Assembly (NCBI GenBank): GCA_003427395.1
Contig: BFEA01000159.1
Coordinates: forward strand, 1,952,381 to 1,973,783
DNA: 21,403 nucleotides
Direction of reading: 5' to 3'
Source of the DNA: Chara braunii
Taxonomy: Eukaryota > Streptophyta > Charophyceae > Charales > Characeae
Shown: positions 1 to 9,407 of the stretch, in pieces
How positions within the stretch are numbered: position 1 is the stretch's first letter
Layout of the letters: each line of letters begins with the position of its first letter
Made by a program: the position numbers and the translations under genes
The notes under the pieces: generated by a model
Told to the model about the DNA's origin: nothing
What the model saw: only the letters and a program-made list of their open reading frames with translations
The model's database searches: none

Positions 1-249
1 CGAGGGCAGAACTGAAAAATGCAGTATTTGAAAGTGGCGCCCGAATTGCAGCATGGCGCCAGTTGTCCAAAATCCTACGGTACCAAAGGAGGGGTTTGGA
101 AAAAGGGTGCCAGGCCGAAAACGGGATGCAGCTGAAACAGCAAAAGATAGACCAGGGATCAAGCCCTGGCGGAGTCCGTAACACTCTCTCTCTCTCGCAC
201 CGTAGCCAAAATCTTGCATTCCGTTTCCCACCCTGCAAAGGTTTGTTTT
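1..249. other. No gene recognised
   Basis: Mixed-composition sequence with a short CT-rich run near 183-197. The phrase GTGGCGCCCGAATTGCAG near 35 loosely resembles the GTGACGCCCAACGAATA phrase in the direct repeats at 1923 and 2003, so this may be another relic of that family. No coding signature was seen. Confidence 0.4.
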
Positions 250-502
250 GAATGGACCTAACTGCATTATCGAGCTGGAGGTCCGTATTGCATTGGAGGA
301 GGCATGATTGAGGGAGTTACACTGGCAGGAGGAGCACAATATGGAGCATGAGAGGATTGCGGCGCAGGCAGCGGCTCGTGCTTCAGAGGAGGACACAGAG
401 GAGGAGCCCATAGACCAGGTCATCCGTAGGGAGAGGCAGTGGAGATTGGTAGCGGCTTCCAGACTTACGACACAGGGTCGGAGCAGCAGGGAGAAATCTT
501 AG
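250..502 (+). pseudogene. Acidic, probably helical coding fragment with one internal stop
   Basis: Read in one frame from about 250, this gives a Glu/Ala/Arg-rich stretch (ELEVRIALEEA, stop at 305-307, then LRELHWQEEHNMEHERIAAQ, SEEDTEEEP, IDQVIRRERQWRL) ending at a stop at 500-502. The composition is typical of a charged helical segment and is unlike the surrounding T-rich non-coding DNA. I infer a remnant of a real protein rather than a chance frame. Acidic N-terminal regions occur in transposon proteins, and a Harbinger transposase relic lies about 3 kb away, but on the opposite strand. I cannot name the family. There is no convincing ATG: the part after the stop opens with TTG. Confidence 0.3.
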
Positions 503-1490
503 TCGTCCATCCAGCGGAGCATGCAGGGACCAGGGGAGGTAGATATCGACAGACCGATACGATGTTCTTAATTTTGTCACGGATTATGTTTTGCAGTTAT
601 TTCTGGCAGGTATGTAGTAACAGATACTTGTTCATTACTTAGCATATTTGCGGAGACTGTGCATTTTTTTTTTTGCTTTGGTAGGACAAGTGTGTACCAG
701 TAGCAGTTGTTGCCTTTTAGGAACTTGTAGGCGATAGTTTGTGTACATATTGAGAGTGCGTAGTGTTTCTCCCATGTGTTGTAGTTGTCATGGTGCTTTC
801 CGATAGTTGACATTACATGTTTCTTTTTAGTCTTCCATGTTGATAGGAGGAACACATGTTCGAGCAAACATTTGTATGACATTCGATGTCACATGTTGTT
901 CGAATCTAGATGTTCATGTCGTTTTTTTCCCACCCAGGTACTATGATTGTCTGCATTTTACTAGCACAACTTTGTCTCCTTTGTCTATGGAATGTTCCCC
1001 TTTTCTGTGTGTTTCGCAAGGTGATGACTTTTCTTCCATGCATGTTGACCGCTTTTTTATTTAATATCATCCATCGTCTAAAAAATTGTACACTCTCACA
1101 CTCGCAATGACTGACAATGACTGACATGTATGATATTTTCTGAAACGGCCACTTATGGGTTGCACTATTGAGCTGTTATGAATGCATTTCACTTGGCTTG
1201 ATATTATGTACTCACCAAGATGTGAAATGTTTCTTGTCATGCGCCAATGCATATGTGGAACGCCAGTGATGATTGTATTCTGCAAGGGACTCCACAACGA
1301 ACAGTAGCAGTTGGCGGCAGGGTGATAGCATAGTTTGGGATCCACAGACCAGCCCAAACACCTCAGCGCATCCTCTGCACAATACTGCCCCCACCTTCTT
1401 GTACACAATCCCAAAACGCCGGACCCCGAACATGAGACATTAAAGCCTGAAACCTCTTGTAGAACGAACATAAAACCGTGAACCCCAAAC
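503..1490. other. No recognised gene; T-rich spacer
   Basis: AT-rich sequence with a T tract near 665-676. A 171-codon minus-strand frame (1067-1582) spans much of it, but it reads through the A-rich low-complexity run and the N at 1497 as a string of Phe/Leu, and I recognise no domain in the rest. I treat it as a chance frame. Confidence 0.4.
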
Positions 1491-1494
1491 ACCG

Positions 1495-1530
1495 AANAAA
1501 AAAAAAGAAAAGAAAAAAGAAAAAAAAAAA
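1495..1530. repeat. A-rich low-complexity run with an undetermined base
   Basis: Almost pure A with scattered G, containing the only N of the window at 1497. The length and sequence here are unreliable. It lies about 40 bp upstream of the repeat copy at 1567, and the sister copy at 21241 also has an A-rich run upstream (21138-21168). Confidence 0.8.
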
Positions 1531-1566
1531 CGGGAGGCAGCTTCGAGTTCTGCGCAGAGTTAACAG

Positions 1567-1669
1567 CCCGGTCCTCCCCCATACATCCTTCTTATTTCCT
1601 ATTTGTTATTCTTGTTTTGATTGCCCCGTGAGAGGCAGGTTTTTTTTTTTTTTAGTTGAAAGTAAACGA
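1567..1669 (+). repeat. Dispersed repeat, copy 1 (sister copy at 21241)
   Basis: About 103 bp, closely matching 21241-21348 in the same orientation. Shared blocks include CCCATACATCCTTCTTATTT, TTATTCTTGTTTTGATTGCC, GTGAGAG, a T tract of 12-14, and GTTGAAAGTA followed by ACGA. Similarity starts at CCCGGTCC and stops soon after the T tract. The family is not recognised. A short element with an internal homopolymer could be the end of a retroposon or a MITE fragment. Confidence 0.8.
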
Positions 1670-1922
1670 TACCTTCTTCATCCGAATACAAGCTACGAGC
1701 AGTGGTGCTGTATCTAGAGTCAAAAGTCGCCCCAATTCCAGATATATGACCCCTGCGCTCTAGTCGGGAGCAAAGGGTAGTCCTCACTCCAAGTCACTCG
1801 AAGAATAGAACCCACGATCCCTAACCCCGCACATAGATTGAAAGTTGCGCAAAAGAGCGGCTGCTATATATATTGGACAACGGCTCTATTTGAGTCGAGA
1901 CGCTACTGATACAAATTCATAC

Positions 1923-2049
1923 AATAGCTAAACATCGGTCCGAAAGTGACGCCCAACGAATATGTACTATATCCCTTTAATGTCATCGACACGATTCGAC
2001 AGAATAGCTATACATCGGTCCGAAAATGGCGCCCAACAAATAATACTAT
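1923..2049 (+). repeat. Two direct repeats, 80 bp apart
   Basis: Unit 1 (1923-1970) and unit 2 (2003-2049) share AATAGCTA-ACATCGGTCCG, then AAA.TG.CGCCCAAC and a TACTAT end, about 45 bp with few differences. The second unit ends exactly where the foldback at 2050 begins, so this tandem repeat may belong to the same element. Confidence 0.75.
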
Positions 2050-2191
2050 GGACTCGCTCCACTACACAACACTGTACAGGCATTTGGACTCTTGAGGGAC
2101 CAGGTGCATTCGTACGATTCCAAAGTTGTGAATGTATTCGGGCAAGAAAGCGTCCAAATGCATGTACAGTGTTGTATAGTGGAGCGAGGCC
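2050..2191. repeat. Foldback element with 40-bp arms
   Basis: The left arm (2050-2089) and right arm (2152-2191) are reverse complements with about 3 mismatches in 40. They share CTCGCTCCACTA and CAACACTGTACA, and end in CATTTGGAC at the 62-base loop. No clear target duplication flanks it. It could be a small MITE or a transcribed hairpin. The low mismatch level argues for a fairly recent origin. No terminal sequence typical of a known superfamily was recognised. Confidence 0.8.
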
Positions 2192-2279
2192 CTGAGACTC
2201 CTATTCAGTAATCGACAGATTTATTTGCTATCCATTAGTCGATTTCCGAACGAGAAAAAGATCAGCGTTAACAAACAAT

Positions 2280-2321
2280 CTTTTTTTTTTTCTTTTTTTT
2301 TTTATTATTATTTTTTTTTAC
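2280..2321. repeat. T-rich tract
   Basis: Near-continuous T run broken by single C and A bases. It could be the reverse of a retroposon A tail or a slippage tract. Nothing recognisable is attached to it. Confidence 0.8.
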
Positions 2322-2800
2322 CAAACAATTTCGACGTACTTATAGTGTACTCATATAGCCAGCCAGTAGCTGCTGAGTACAGCGAACAGTGGGAGGTGGA
2401 TTTACAACAGCATTGAGCTGCAGCTAGCCCGTTTTGTGATGATCCAGATAGTACAGAACAGTCTGCGCATAAACGTATGATGGCAATATGATGACTCACT
2501 ACTAGCACAAGGCTGTCCTTAACTGAGTCTCGAGTATTAGACGATCCTCCGGTATAGAACTGCAATGATCTCTTCTACTATATCCAGGCGGTCTAATCGC
2601 CTACAATGTCTACACGATAACTGATATAATTTCTTATACACGACAACACTTCACTATTCAATAGGATTCTCAAATGCCGAGCAATCCGCATCTAACGACC
2701 TCAACAGTCTACGTACAGATCTAGCAGTGCACAGTAATGTGCGACCACAATCACGTCATGCCATAGGGATTGTAATTGAGAAGGTCACTTGGTGTTGGTG
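2322..2800. other. No gene recognised
   Basis: Balanced-composition sequence with no frame that looks coding. It ends in a short GT run (about 2799-2810) that abuts the adapter junction. Confidence 0.4.
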
Positions 2801-2810
2801 TGTGTGTGTG

Positions 2811-2848
2811 CTGTCTCTTATACACATCTAGATGTGTATAAGAGACAG
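2811..2848. other. Tn5/Nextera mosaic-end junction (library artefact)
   Basis: Positions 2811-2829 read CTGTCTCTTATACACATCT and 2830-2848 read its exact reverse complement. The 19-bp hyperactive Tn5 mosaic end, present twice head-to-head, is the junction-adapter sequence of Nextera mate-pair libraries. It is not expected in a plant or algal nuclear genome. A frame starting here gives the peptide MCIRDS, a familiar sign of untrimmed adapter. Flanking sequences may have been joined by circularisation, not by the chromosome. Confidence 0.97.
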
Positions 2849-3200
2849 CCCCAAACCCCAACCATTTCAAACCCCCTCCCTCCTAAACATCCAATGCCCA
2901 TCACCCCCCCCCCCCCCCACCCCCCCACATCCCCAGACACCCTGCACCCCTAAACACCACACCCCACACCCCACACCCCACACCCCGAAGACGCATCCAA
3001 CGCTGTTCGGTGAGTACACTCAAAATGCCCCCCCCAAATCCATCCCCCCCTCCCCACAAAACCTTTCAGTCGACAATTTTTTTTTTTTTCCGGTGCACAG
3101 GCTTACCTTCGCACGTCCCACACCCCCCCACAATAAAAAGTTCTGACCTCGAGGGGGGGGGCGATTTGTTTTTTTTAACCCTTCCAGTCACGAAAGTCAA
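2849..3200. repeat. Extremely C-rich, strand-asymmetric low-complexity tract
   Basis: Directly after the adapter junction the plus strand becomes dominated by C with A and almost no G: long C runs near 2905-2930, several CCCCACA-type repeats near 2960-2990, and further C runs to about 3070. A G run (3153-3160) and a T tract follow. Frames here translate to Pro/Thr/His-rich peptides that are by-products of composition. The sequence may be real satellite-like DNA or a low-quality assembly end. Its position beside an artefact makes the second option serious. Confidence 0.7.
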
Positions 3201-3317
3201 CCCCCCCCCAGAATTGTGTTTTCTTTTGGTTCGAGGACAGGGGCCGCGGCTGCGCAGACGTACCCGCCACTCCGACCTCCCACCTACCCCCCTGATTGGC
3301 CGCTACAGCGGAGCGGG

Positions 3318-3350
3318 GGTGCGGCCTAGGCCTAGGCCACGCGTGGCCGC
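3318..3350. repeat. Nested GC-rich palindromes
   Basis: GGCCTAGGCCTAGGCC (from about 3323) is self-complementary and overlaps a second palindrome, GGCCACGCGTGGCC. Function unknown; it lies just downstream of the 3' end of the transposase relic. Confidence 0.6.
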
Positions 3351-3395
3351 AGCCACGGTGATTCATAGGTCACCGTCGTCTTCTGGCACATCGCC

Positions 3396-4767
3396 CTATT
3401 CCAGGACCTGAAGGAGATTGTGTAGAATAGAACACACATGGAATTTGAGCCCCTCCCTCGAGAGGTCGATCACATGCCGGTGATAGAATAACTGGAACAC
3501 AGCATGCCGAAAATACGCTCCACACAAGATCTTGTGAAGTGCATCTAACAAAGCCATTGACGGCATGATGATTGGATGATTCGTACCACAAGGAATGACG
3601 GCCCAAGGGAGGTTGGGGTACCCCCCATCCCCAAGCAGGTAACCATCGGGCGCACTGGGGATTGACGGCCATTCATCCTGGAAGGGGTCATCCGGATCAT
3701 CGAGAAACAATTAACCCTTCAACGCTCTCCTGTACAGCTATGTGTTCTTCAACGCACGGGCATCACCAACAGTTCCTGGGAAATCGTACGAGAAGTCCAA
3801 GATTTTTAGGTCAGAGTTAACAACCACTTGAGCCACAATGGAGAATTGGTTGTTCATACTCAAGCAGTACTCATCACCATCCTTCAAACGGTTTTTCCTA
3901 CCCGAGCACGATGAGCAGTAACCGAGCAGTACATGTGGGTGCAGTCTATGCACCCCCAAGAATTCGGGAATGCATCCGCAGCAAACTTCTCCATTCTACG
4001 ATGATGCTCTTCATAACCCCCGAACCAGACCGCATTGGGGTCGCAGAATGTAAGCGCTTCGGCAACTTCTGTGATGGCAGGCAAGCCACTTGTTTTCCCC
4101 ATAATTCCATATCCGAAGCACGTGTGCCAGTGGACATCCTCGTGCACCCACCTGTGGATAGCAGAAACTATTTTCTTCACAAGAGGCAATGGCAGCCTGA
4201 ACCCTGTCCAAATATGGACTCAACTTTCGCACCAATTGGTCCAACTTCAACGGCCTGATTTGGAGGAGACCGATGTAGTCGTCGTTTAGCGTCGTCCGTG
4301 ATCCGAAGGTCGTTCCACAAACTCACTGATTGCTGCATTACCCACCATCTGGGCAAGTTTGTTGCAATGACATTGGTGACTTCTACACTGGTGGGGCACA
4401 ACTACATCAAACTGCGGGCCCCGCAAGCGTCACTGTCGTCATCAGCAATGCCCCAATTATCGGTCTGACCAGCGGACTGGAGAAGGAATTGGGGTCTTCT
4501 CATCTGGAATCCAAGCACCGAATCCAGCATGTCGTAAGCATCCTCTGTCATCCTCCCCACGATGGCCAGACACCACGACAAGTTTCTGACTATCCCTCCG
4601 GGCCATGTGCGGCATTGTGAAACAGACGACATAGGGCACACCGATCGACAACGCAAAGTGAAGGTAACACCATAAAGCACCACCGCGTTCTCATACACTA
4701 TCCCATACACTAACTCGCGGTACCTTGCATAGAAGGTACCGCATAACACCTGTATAGGAATGAACAA
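3396..4767 (-). pseudogene. Decayed PIF/Harbinger-type (DDE_Tnp_4-like) transposase
   Basis: Minus-strand conceptual translation across several frames gives recognisable transposase landmarks in order. First come LPRWW and SLWNDLRITDD (about 4350-4285), then LDQLVRKLSPYLD (about 4245-4200). Next are FPNSWGCIDCTHM with the first catalytic Asp at 3944-3946, FPGTVGDARALKNT with the second Asp at 3762-3764, YLLGDGGYPNLPW, CVERIFGML with the catalytic Glu at 3518-3520, and a terminal LHNLLQVLE. Such enzymes cut and paste DNA transposons and usually act with a Myb-like partner. Breaks: in-frame stops at 4402-4404, 3738-3740 (TAG) and 3711-3713 (TAA), plus frame changes near 4285, 4190, 3900 and between 3700 and 3520. 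All three acidic residues survive, so decay is moderate. The part upstream of 4400 is less certain. No terminal inverted repeats or 3-bp duplications were identified. Confidence 0.85.
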
Positions 4768-5340
4768 CCGCCAGTGCAGAACATGGAACCGGGACCACTA
4801 CCGCCTACAAATGCACCGGCCAAAGCAGCCACTTCACTCTCATATTTCCCGGTGACTGTCCACAGTCGTGGAATGCATGCCCGCTTCAGTCCACAAGTGG
4901 ACCCTTTGCCCTGTCGCCTGCCCCACGGTCATGGAATGCATGTCCACTTAAATTTACAAGTGGCCCATTGGCCAGTTGCCAAAGAATCCCGTAACGGTTG
5001 CCCTTGCAGGGATTTCTGTCTTTCTCCAGTCGCCTGCCCCACCCATTGCACCCAAGTTGAAGCCTTCTGCTCTGGACCAAGTGGGCCGCACCCAAATCCA
5101 GGGGTTGGGACAGTCACGCGTTAATGAGGTGAGCACCACCCAAACCTGCTACTCTGGACAAACTGGCCACCACCGGAGAGGGCCCCACCTTGTGAAATTG
5201 GTAACCGGTTTCCGAAAAGGGAAACGGATGGGCGTTTTCGCCTCGGTTTCATGGCGCCCATCGAGTACAGCGGCGTGAATCTGACCATAAGGCCACTATG
5301 CATTGATTGCCACATCGTCGATTTCCTGTGTTTATATATA
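4768..5340. repeat. Gene-free stretch with degenerate tandem repeats
   Basis: About 50 bp at 4865-4914 repeats at 4928-4977 (shared GGAATGCATG and ACAAGTGG phrases, 63-bp offset). The phrase TCGCCTGCCCCAC recurs near 4914 and 5030. A CTCTGGAC-containing phrase near 5070 recurs near 5150. This looks like a decayed minisatellite. The overlapping frames on both strands look like shadows of this repeat structure. Confidence 0.5.
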
Positions 5341-6240
5341 GGGAGCCGACCAGTATACTTGCCCACCGCACAATCTAAAGGCGCCGACGAAACCACATCC
5401 TCTGACACAACGAAATCTTAGGTACTGATCCCACTATGCGTAGTAGAGGAACTTTTGGTCGGAAACGAGGATTGGACACAGTACCGGGTCCAGTGGCTGT
5501 GGAAAAGAAATTGCCTGTTTCTTCTGTCCGTTGTGGGCATCTAGCCACGGCCGCAACCGTCGCCGCATCGTCATAAGGAATTCCAAAACCCGGCCACCCC
5601 TTAGGCGCTGATCCGACATTACATGAAAAGAGAAAAAACAAAAATTTAAAGTCCCTGAAGAGAAGGCAACGGGTTGGAAGGGGCGGAAAAGCAAACTGGG
5701 ACCCCACAGAGGCGGGTTCCGCGGGTCTTTCCCAACTACCGCGGCGGGTTTCTTTGGGCTTCTACGGAGTCGGACGTTCCTCTGGTCCGCCGTATGGCCT
5801 GGCCAGGAACGTCCGCCGTATGGCCTGATCCGACAGTACTTACGTCAAGTACTTTTTGCATTTTCATGGGATCCCACTACTTTCCGCAGTCGCAGGGAGT
5901 GGCGGCCCCGTCGGAGGTCCTTTCGGAGGTTGGGTGTCGTGGCAGTTCGTGCGGTTTCCATTCCGCAATATATTGTCTCGATTTGCAAGAGAGCCGACCA
6001 CGGTCTCTGCAGCTAAAAAGATGGCAAAGTTTTCTTTTTTTTTTTACTTCCACTTCGGGCCAATGAGACACCCGGTACCGGCCGCACAAAAAAAAAAAAA
6101 TGCAGGCGCCCACATAAAAGCGGCGGTACTGTCGTGAGAGGTCCTTTTTCGACGGCACTGTCGGGTCCCGTTTTTGTATCACGACCCTAACGGTCCGGCC
6201 CCGACTTTCCAGGTTCTCTTTGGTTCTCTTAGGTTTGAAG
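5341..6240. other. No gene recognised
   Basis: Contains a short direct repeat GTCCGCCGTATGGCCTG (about 5787 and 5811), T and A tracts near 6026-6044 and 6088-6101, and a TATATATAGG phrase at about 5334 without a recognisable downstream gene. No frame resembles a known protein. Confidence 0.4.
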
Positions 6241-6244
6241 TACT

Positions 6245-6955
6245 GTGGGATCATTGGAAAAGCGATCCGATGTGGGGTTAACGGGTATTCAACGGAATCT
6301 CGGGAGACTAATTGATGCCATCCCAGACAGTTGGAAACGAGTTTTACGTTCCAATGCGGTTCCATTGGAAGGTTTATGGGGTAGAAAGGTTGGTGAGGAT
6401 GGTTCTCCTGAAATTTGGCACGTTGTAGGCCCTGCGTTGGAAGGAGGATATGACGCGTGCAGATGGCATATGTCGGATGATTTTTCCTTCACCAATGAAA
6501 TCTATCAAGGCAACAAGGAAAATCTGTTGCAGATTTCAGAACTGGAAGAAATTGTGGTTACACAGCCTGCAGTCCGAAGGAGAAATGCAGCAAGGCCAGC
6601 TGTCAGGAAGGTGGTAGCACGAGGCTTGGCCTTGGCTGCTTTGGGTTCGAACCCAGTGAACATGGGCTGGTACAGTGCAGAACAAAGCAAAACTGTAACT
6701 TTGATAGACTATAAGCCGAAAGTGGGCACGGAAGTTCTTAGGGGAAAGGTTAAAAAGCAGCCTTTGGTGACTGTAGCAAAAAGAAGGTTGGAACAAGGAG
6801 AACTGAGCACTACTCGAGAGGCAATGCAAGCATTGTGGGTGGAACTCAAAGGCCTGCCATCTCAGAAACTAGCAAGCATCTTATGGCTACAAAGCCTTTT
6901 GGCCACAGCCTCAGCAGTTTGGTTAGCTGCAAAAGGAATGGATGTTTCTACGGTC
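6245..6955 (+). pseudogene. Probable C-terminal remnant of a non-LTR retrotransposon ORF2
   Basis: An open frame of roughly 237 codons, preceded by TGA at 6236-6238 and lacking an ATG near its start. Early residues IPDSWKRVL, a Trp-rich segment (PLEGLWGRK, EIWHVVGPALEGG), a basic middle and the end LPSQKLASILWLQSLLATAS then AVWLAAKGMDV resemble the linker after the reverse transcriptase domain and the start of the zf-RVT-like region in LINE polyproteins. That segment normally precedes a Cys/His cluster, which is missing here. The frame continues to 7333 only as low-complexity Phe/Ser/Leu sequence, so I place the end of real coding near 6955. The reverse transcriptase and endonuclease domains are absent. 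Family assignment is by pattern memory and tentative. Confidence 0.4.
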
Positions 6956-7251
6956 TGGAGGACAAACATCTTGGAGGCGGGGACACAGTTGGCGTTGATG
7001 TGGACAAACATCTTGGAGGCGAGCCATACGGTACCCGGGTGGCTTTTTTTTTGTCTTGTTTTCCCCGGTTGGCCGTCGTTTTGTGTCCCCCTTCTCCTTT
7101 TTTCATTTTTCGCGCCTGTGGGTTTGTGTCCCCCCTGTTTGTTTTTTCTTTCTTTTCCTTCCTTCTATTTTCATTTCTCACGCGGTTGTCATTTTATGCC
7201 CTCCAGTAGGCCGTTGTTGTTTCTGTGGACGAACATCTTGGAGGCGAGCCA
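6956..7251 (+). repeat. Three copies of a 21-25-bp motif around T-rich DNA
   Basis: The motif TGGACAAACATCTTGGAGGC occurs at about 6956, 7001 and 7226 (the last with one change). The second and third copies share the extension GAGCCAT and enclose about 200 bp of T/C-rich sequence. The pattern could be a target duplication around a decayed insertion, or a small tandem repeat at the end of the upstream retroelement remnant. Confidence 0.7.
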
Positions 7252-7861
7252 TCCAAAATGCAGTGTGAGGTTACCCACTGCATTTGTTATTTCTGCGGGC
7301 GTAGCACGCACCCCCCACACCGCCGGCACTTGATAGTGTTAGCTACTGTACATATATAATAGCTCGGAAAAAATGAAAAAAAACGGAAAAAACCCTGACC
7401 TGTCTCTGTTCTGAGTGTTCCTGGCAGTCCAAGGACCCAACAAATATAGGCGTTCTTCAGAGTATTCAGTTGACTTTGAAAGGACGACAGGTCAGACGGC
7501 ACACGGCTAGCAGGACGACCAGATTCAGGCCGGGCCGACATGCGAGTATACACGTCTAGGTGCATTTGACAGGTAAAAGGAGGGCATGTCACACCCACCG
7601 GCTTCCCCAAATATGACGTGAAGGTCATTATAGCTATCACTTGGGCAACATTCGGTCAAAATGCAGGGATGATGTCAAAATCCAGGGATGATGACAGTGC
7701 GTTGTACTCGCGGAAACATAGGTGCTCTTGTTGCTGCTGGGATGCAGCAGCCATCATTGCTGCGGAAATGCACCAGCCGTGTTTTTTTTTTGTTTAGCAT
7801 CCCTTGGAATGCCATGATCCTGGGGTGGTAAGAGAACCAGCAGGATTGAGGCCTCTGGATG
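7252..7861. other. No gene recognised; short direct repeat
   Basis: Mostly unrecognised. The phrase TCAAAATGCAGGGATGATG near 7656 is repeated at once as TCAAAATCCAGGGATGATG near 7675. A GCTGCTGGGATGCAGCAGC hairpin-like phrase lies near 7732, and a T tract near 7780. Confidence 0.45.
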
Positions 7862-7921
7862 GACGACTCCGATCATCCAATGTATTGGTGGGGAGCTGCA
7901 CCTGCTGGAAAACGGGTCCAG
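7862..7921 (+). repeat. Dispersed motif, copy 1
   Basis: Contains TATTGGTGGGGAGCTGCACC then TGCTGGAAAACGGGTCCAG, matching copies at 8433-8480 and 14311-14363. A GGTCCCTTACTATCACTGAA phrase near 8076 recalls the sequence just after copy 2, suggesting this copy is split by about 150 bp. Confidence 0.7.
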
Positions 7922-8331
7922 AAATCAGAAAATTCGATGAAGTAGGTACATCCATAGTAACGAATGTCTTGGGCCTCTATGAACCCGTTCAGTCCCTCTC
8001 AGACTGTCGGCCGTCAGATCTCCATTGCAATTGCAAGGACCGAGGGGCGTTGGTCCCTCAGAAACCGGATCCAGGGTCCCTTACTATCACTGAAATAATA
8101 GTTTAAATGGGCTTCAGCGTGCTATTGTTTCTTCTGTACTCAGAGAGGCCAGGGGCCCAGGCTGGATGTACCTCTTCACCACATCGGGTCCAAAACTGTT
8201 GAATTCTTCCTAATCCTTAGAGGTCAGGAGACTGTCTAGCCTGTCTACAGAATTATGTCCTGGTTCAGCTTCAGCCCATGTTGCTGAAGGCCAGACGCCA
8301 TTCTTTTCTCTCTTCCTTTTTTTGGGGATCA

Positions 8332-8335
<4 letters not shown>

Positions 8336-8363
<28 letters not shown>

Positions 8364-8364
8364 T
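8336..8364. repeat. Poly(T) tract
   Basis: About 27 uninterrupted T residues after a TTTCTC lead-in. In the reverse sense this could be a retroposon A tail. Confidence 0.85.
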
Positions 8365-8432
8365 CAATGAAACAACCCGAGTGAATGCTAGGGGTGCTGA
8401 TAAGAGCAGACACCACTAGCACGCTCGGGGAG

Positions 8433-8480
8433 GCTCCATCTATTGGTGAGGAGCAGCACCTGCTGGAAACGGCGTCCAGA
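8433..8480 (+). repeat. Dispersed motif, copy 2
   Basis: GCTCCATCTATTGGTGAGG, then GCAGCACCTGCTGGAAAC and GTCCAG match copies 1 and 3. A GAGTCCCTTAACATTTTAGA phrase follows directly and has a diverged counterpart near 8076. Confidence 0.7.
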
Positions 8481-8561
8481 GTCCCTTAACATTTTAGAAA
8501 TAGATGGTCTGTAAACCGCCATGCCACGTGTCTGTCCTACTACAAGCATAAGTGATCACCC

Positions 8562-9407
8562 GAACCGACACGCAGCCACCCACCATTAGCATGATGAGCA
8601 GCCTTGATTGCCCTCAACCAAGGGGCCCATCACAACGTAAAGTCATCTCTCTACTCTGAAAGTCTCATCATGAACTTTAAAAAACTCATGCAACGCCATG
8701 AGGAGGAGGGGCATCCAGAATAGGGAATTGGGAAGTCAATTATAGCAAAACTCCGGACACAATCCGGTCTCACCATCACAGTTTCTATTATGAGATTACC
8801 TTTACCGGTGTCCCCTTACAATCCTTATTATCCACAATTCCACTCAAGCGAGGAGACACTGATGCGCAAAATGATAGCAAATCAGCCACGTGGCGGAGCA
8901 CAACCAAATCGCGTAGGCAGCCCTGATGGCTAACCCTACTGCACCTTCCTGCCCCGCCAAGTGGTAGAACGTATGTAAGCCGACATACCAGACCGACACG
9001 CGGTCACCCACCATTAACATGATGATCAGCCTTGATTGCCCTCAACCGAGGGGCCCATCACAATATAAAGTCATCTCCCTACTCTGAAGCCCTCAGCATA
9101 AACTAAGAAACTCTTGCAACACTATGAGAAGGAGGGGCAATCAGAATAGGGGGCCAACCTAGAAGTCAATTATAGCAAATCCCCGGACAAAATCCGGATT
9201 CACTATTACCATCTCTGTTGTAAGGTTACCTGCACCAGTGTCCCCCCCACAATCGTCATAATGTACGAATCCACTCAGCGAGGAGGCCCTGATGCGAGAA
9301 ATGATAGTAAAACAGCCACGTGGCAGGACACGACGAAATCGCATAGGCAGCCCTGATGCCTAACCCTACTGCACTTTCCTGCCCCGCCACATGGCAAAAC
9401 GTATGTT
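8562..9407 (+). repeat. Tandem duplication of a roughly 428-bp unit
   Basis: Copy 1 (8562-8978) and copy 2 (8991-9407) align along their whole length. Shared blocks include AGCCTTGATTGCCCTCAACC, GGGGCCCATCACAA, GAAGTCAATTATAGCAAA, CAGCCACGTGGC and ATAGGCAGCCCTGATG in diverged form, and CTTCCTGCCCCGCCA. Divergence of perhaps 15-20 percent indicates an old duplication. No frame is conserved between the copies, so this is probably a non-coding repeat such as part of an LTR or satellite unit. Fragments of the same unit seem to lie near 11857 and 12024. Confidence 0.9.

Noticed and set aside
1067-1582. A 171-codon minus-strand frame
   Set aside because: It reads through an A-rich run containing an N, and the remainder has no recognisable domain or coding bias.
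2832-3146. A 104-codon plus-strand frame beginning MCIRDS
   Set aside because: Its start is read from the Tn5 mosaic end and its body from the C-rich tract. It is an adapter artefact.
5331-5347. TATA-box-like TTTATATATAGGGAG
   Set aside because: No credible transcript or coding frame lies downstream at a suitable distance, so the match is likely composition.
6611-6660. tRNA-like internal promoter: GTGGTAGCACGAG followed by GGTTCGAACCC
   Set aside because: The two boxes are too close together (about 33 bp), no acceptor stem or anticodon arm can be formed around them, and they lie inside the retroelement-like frame.
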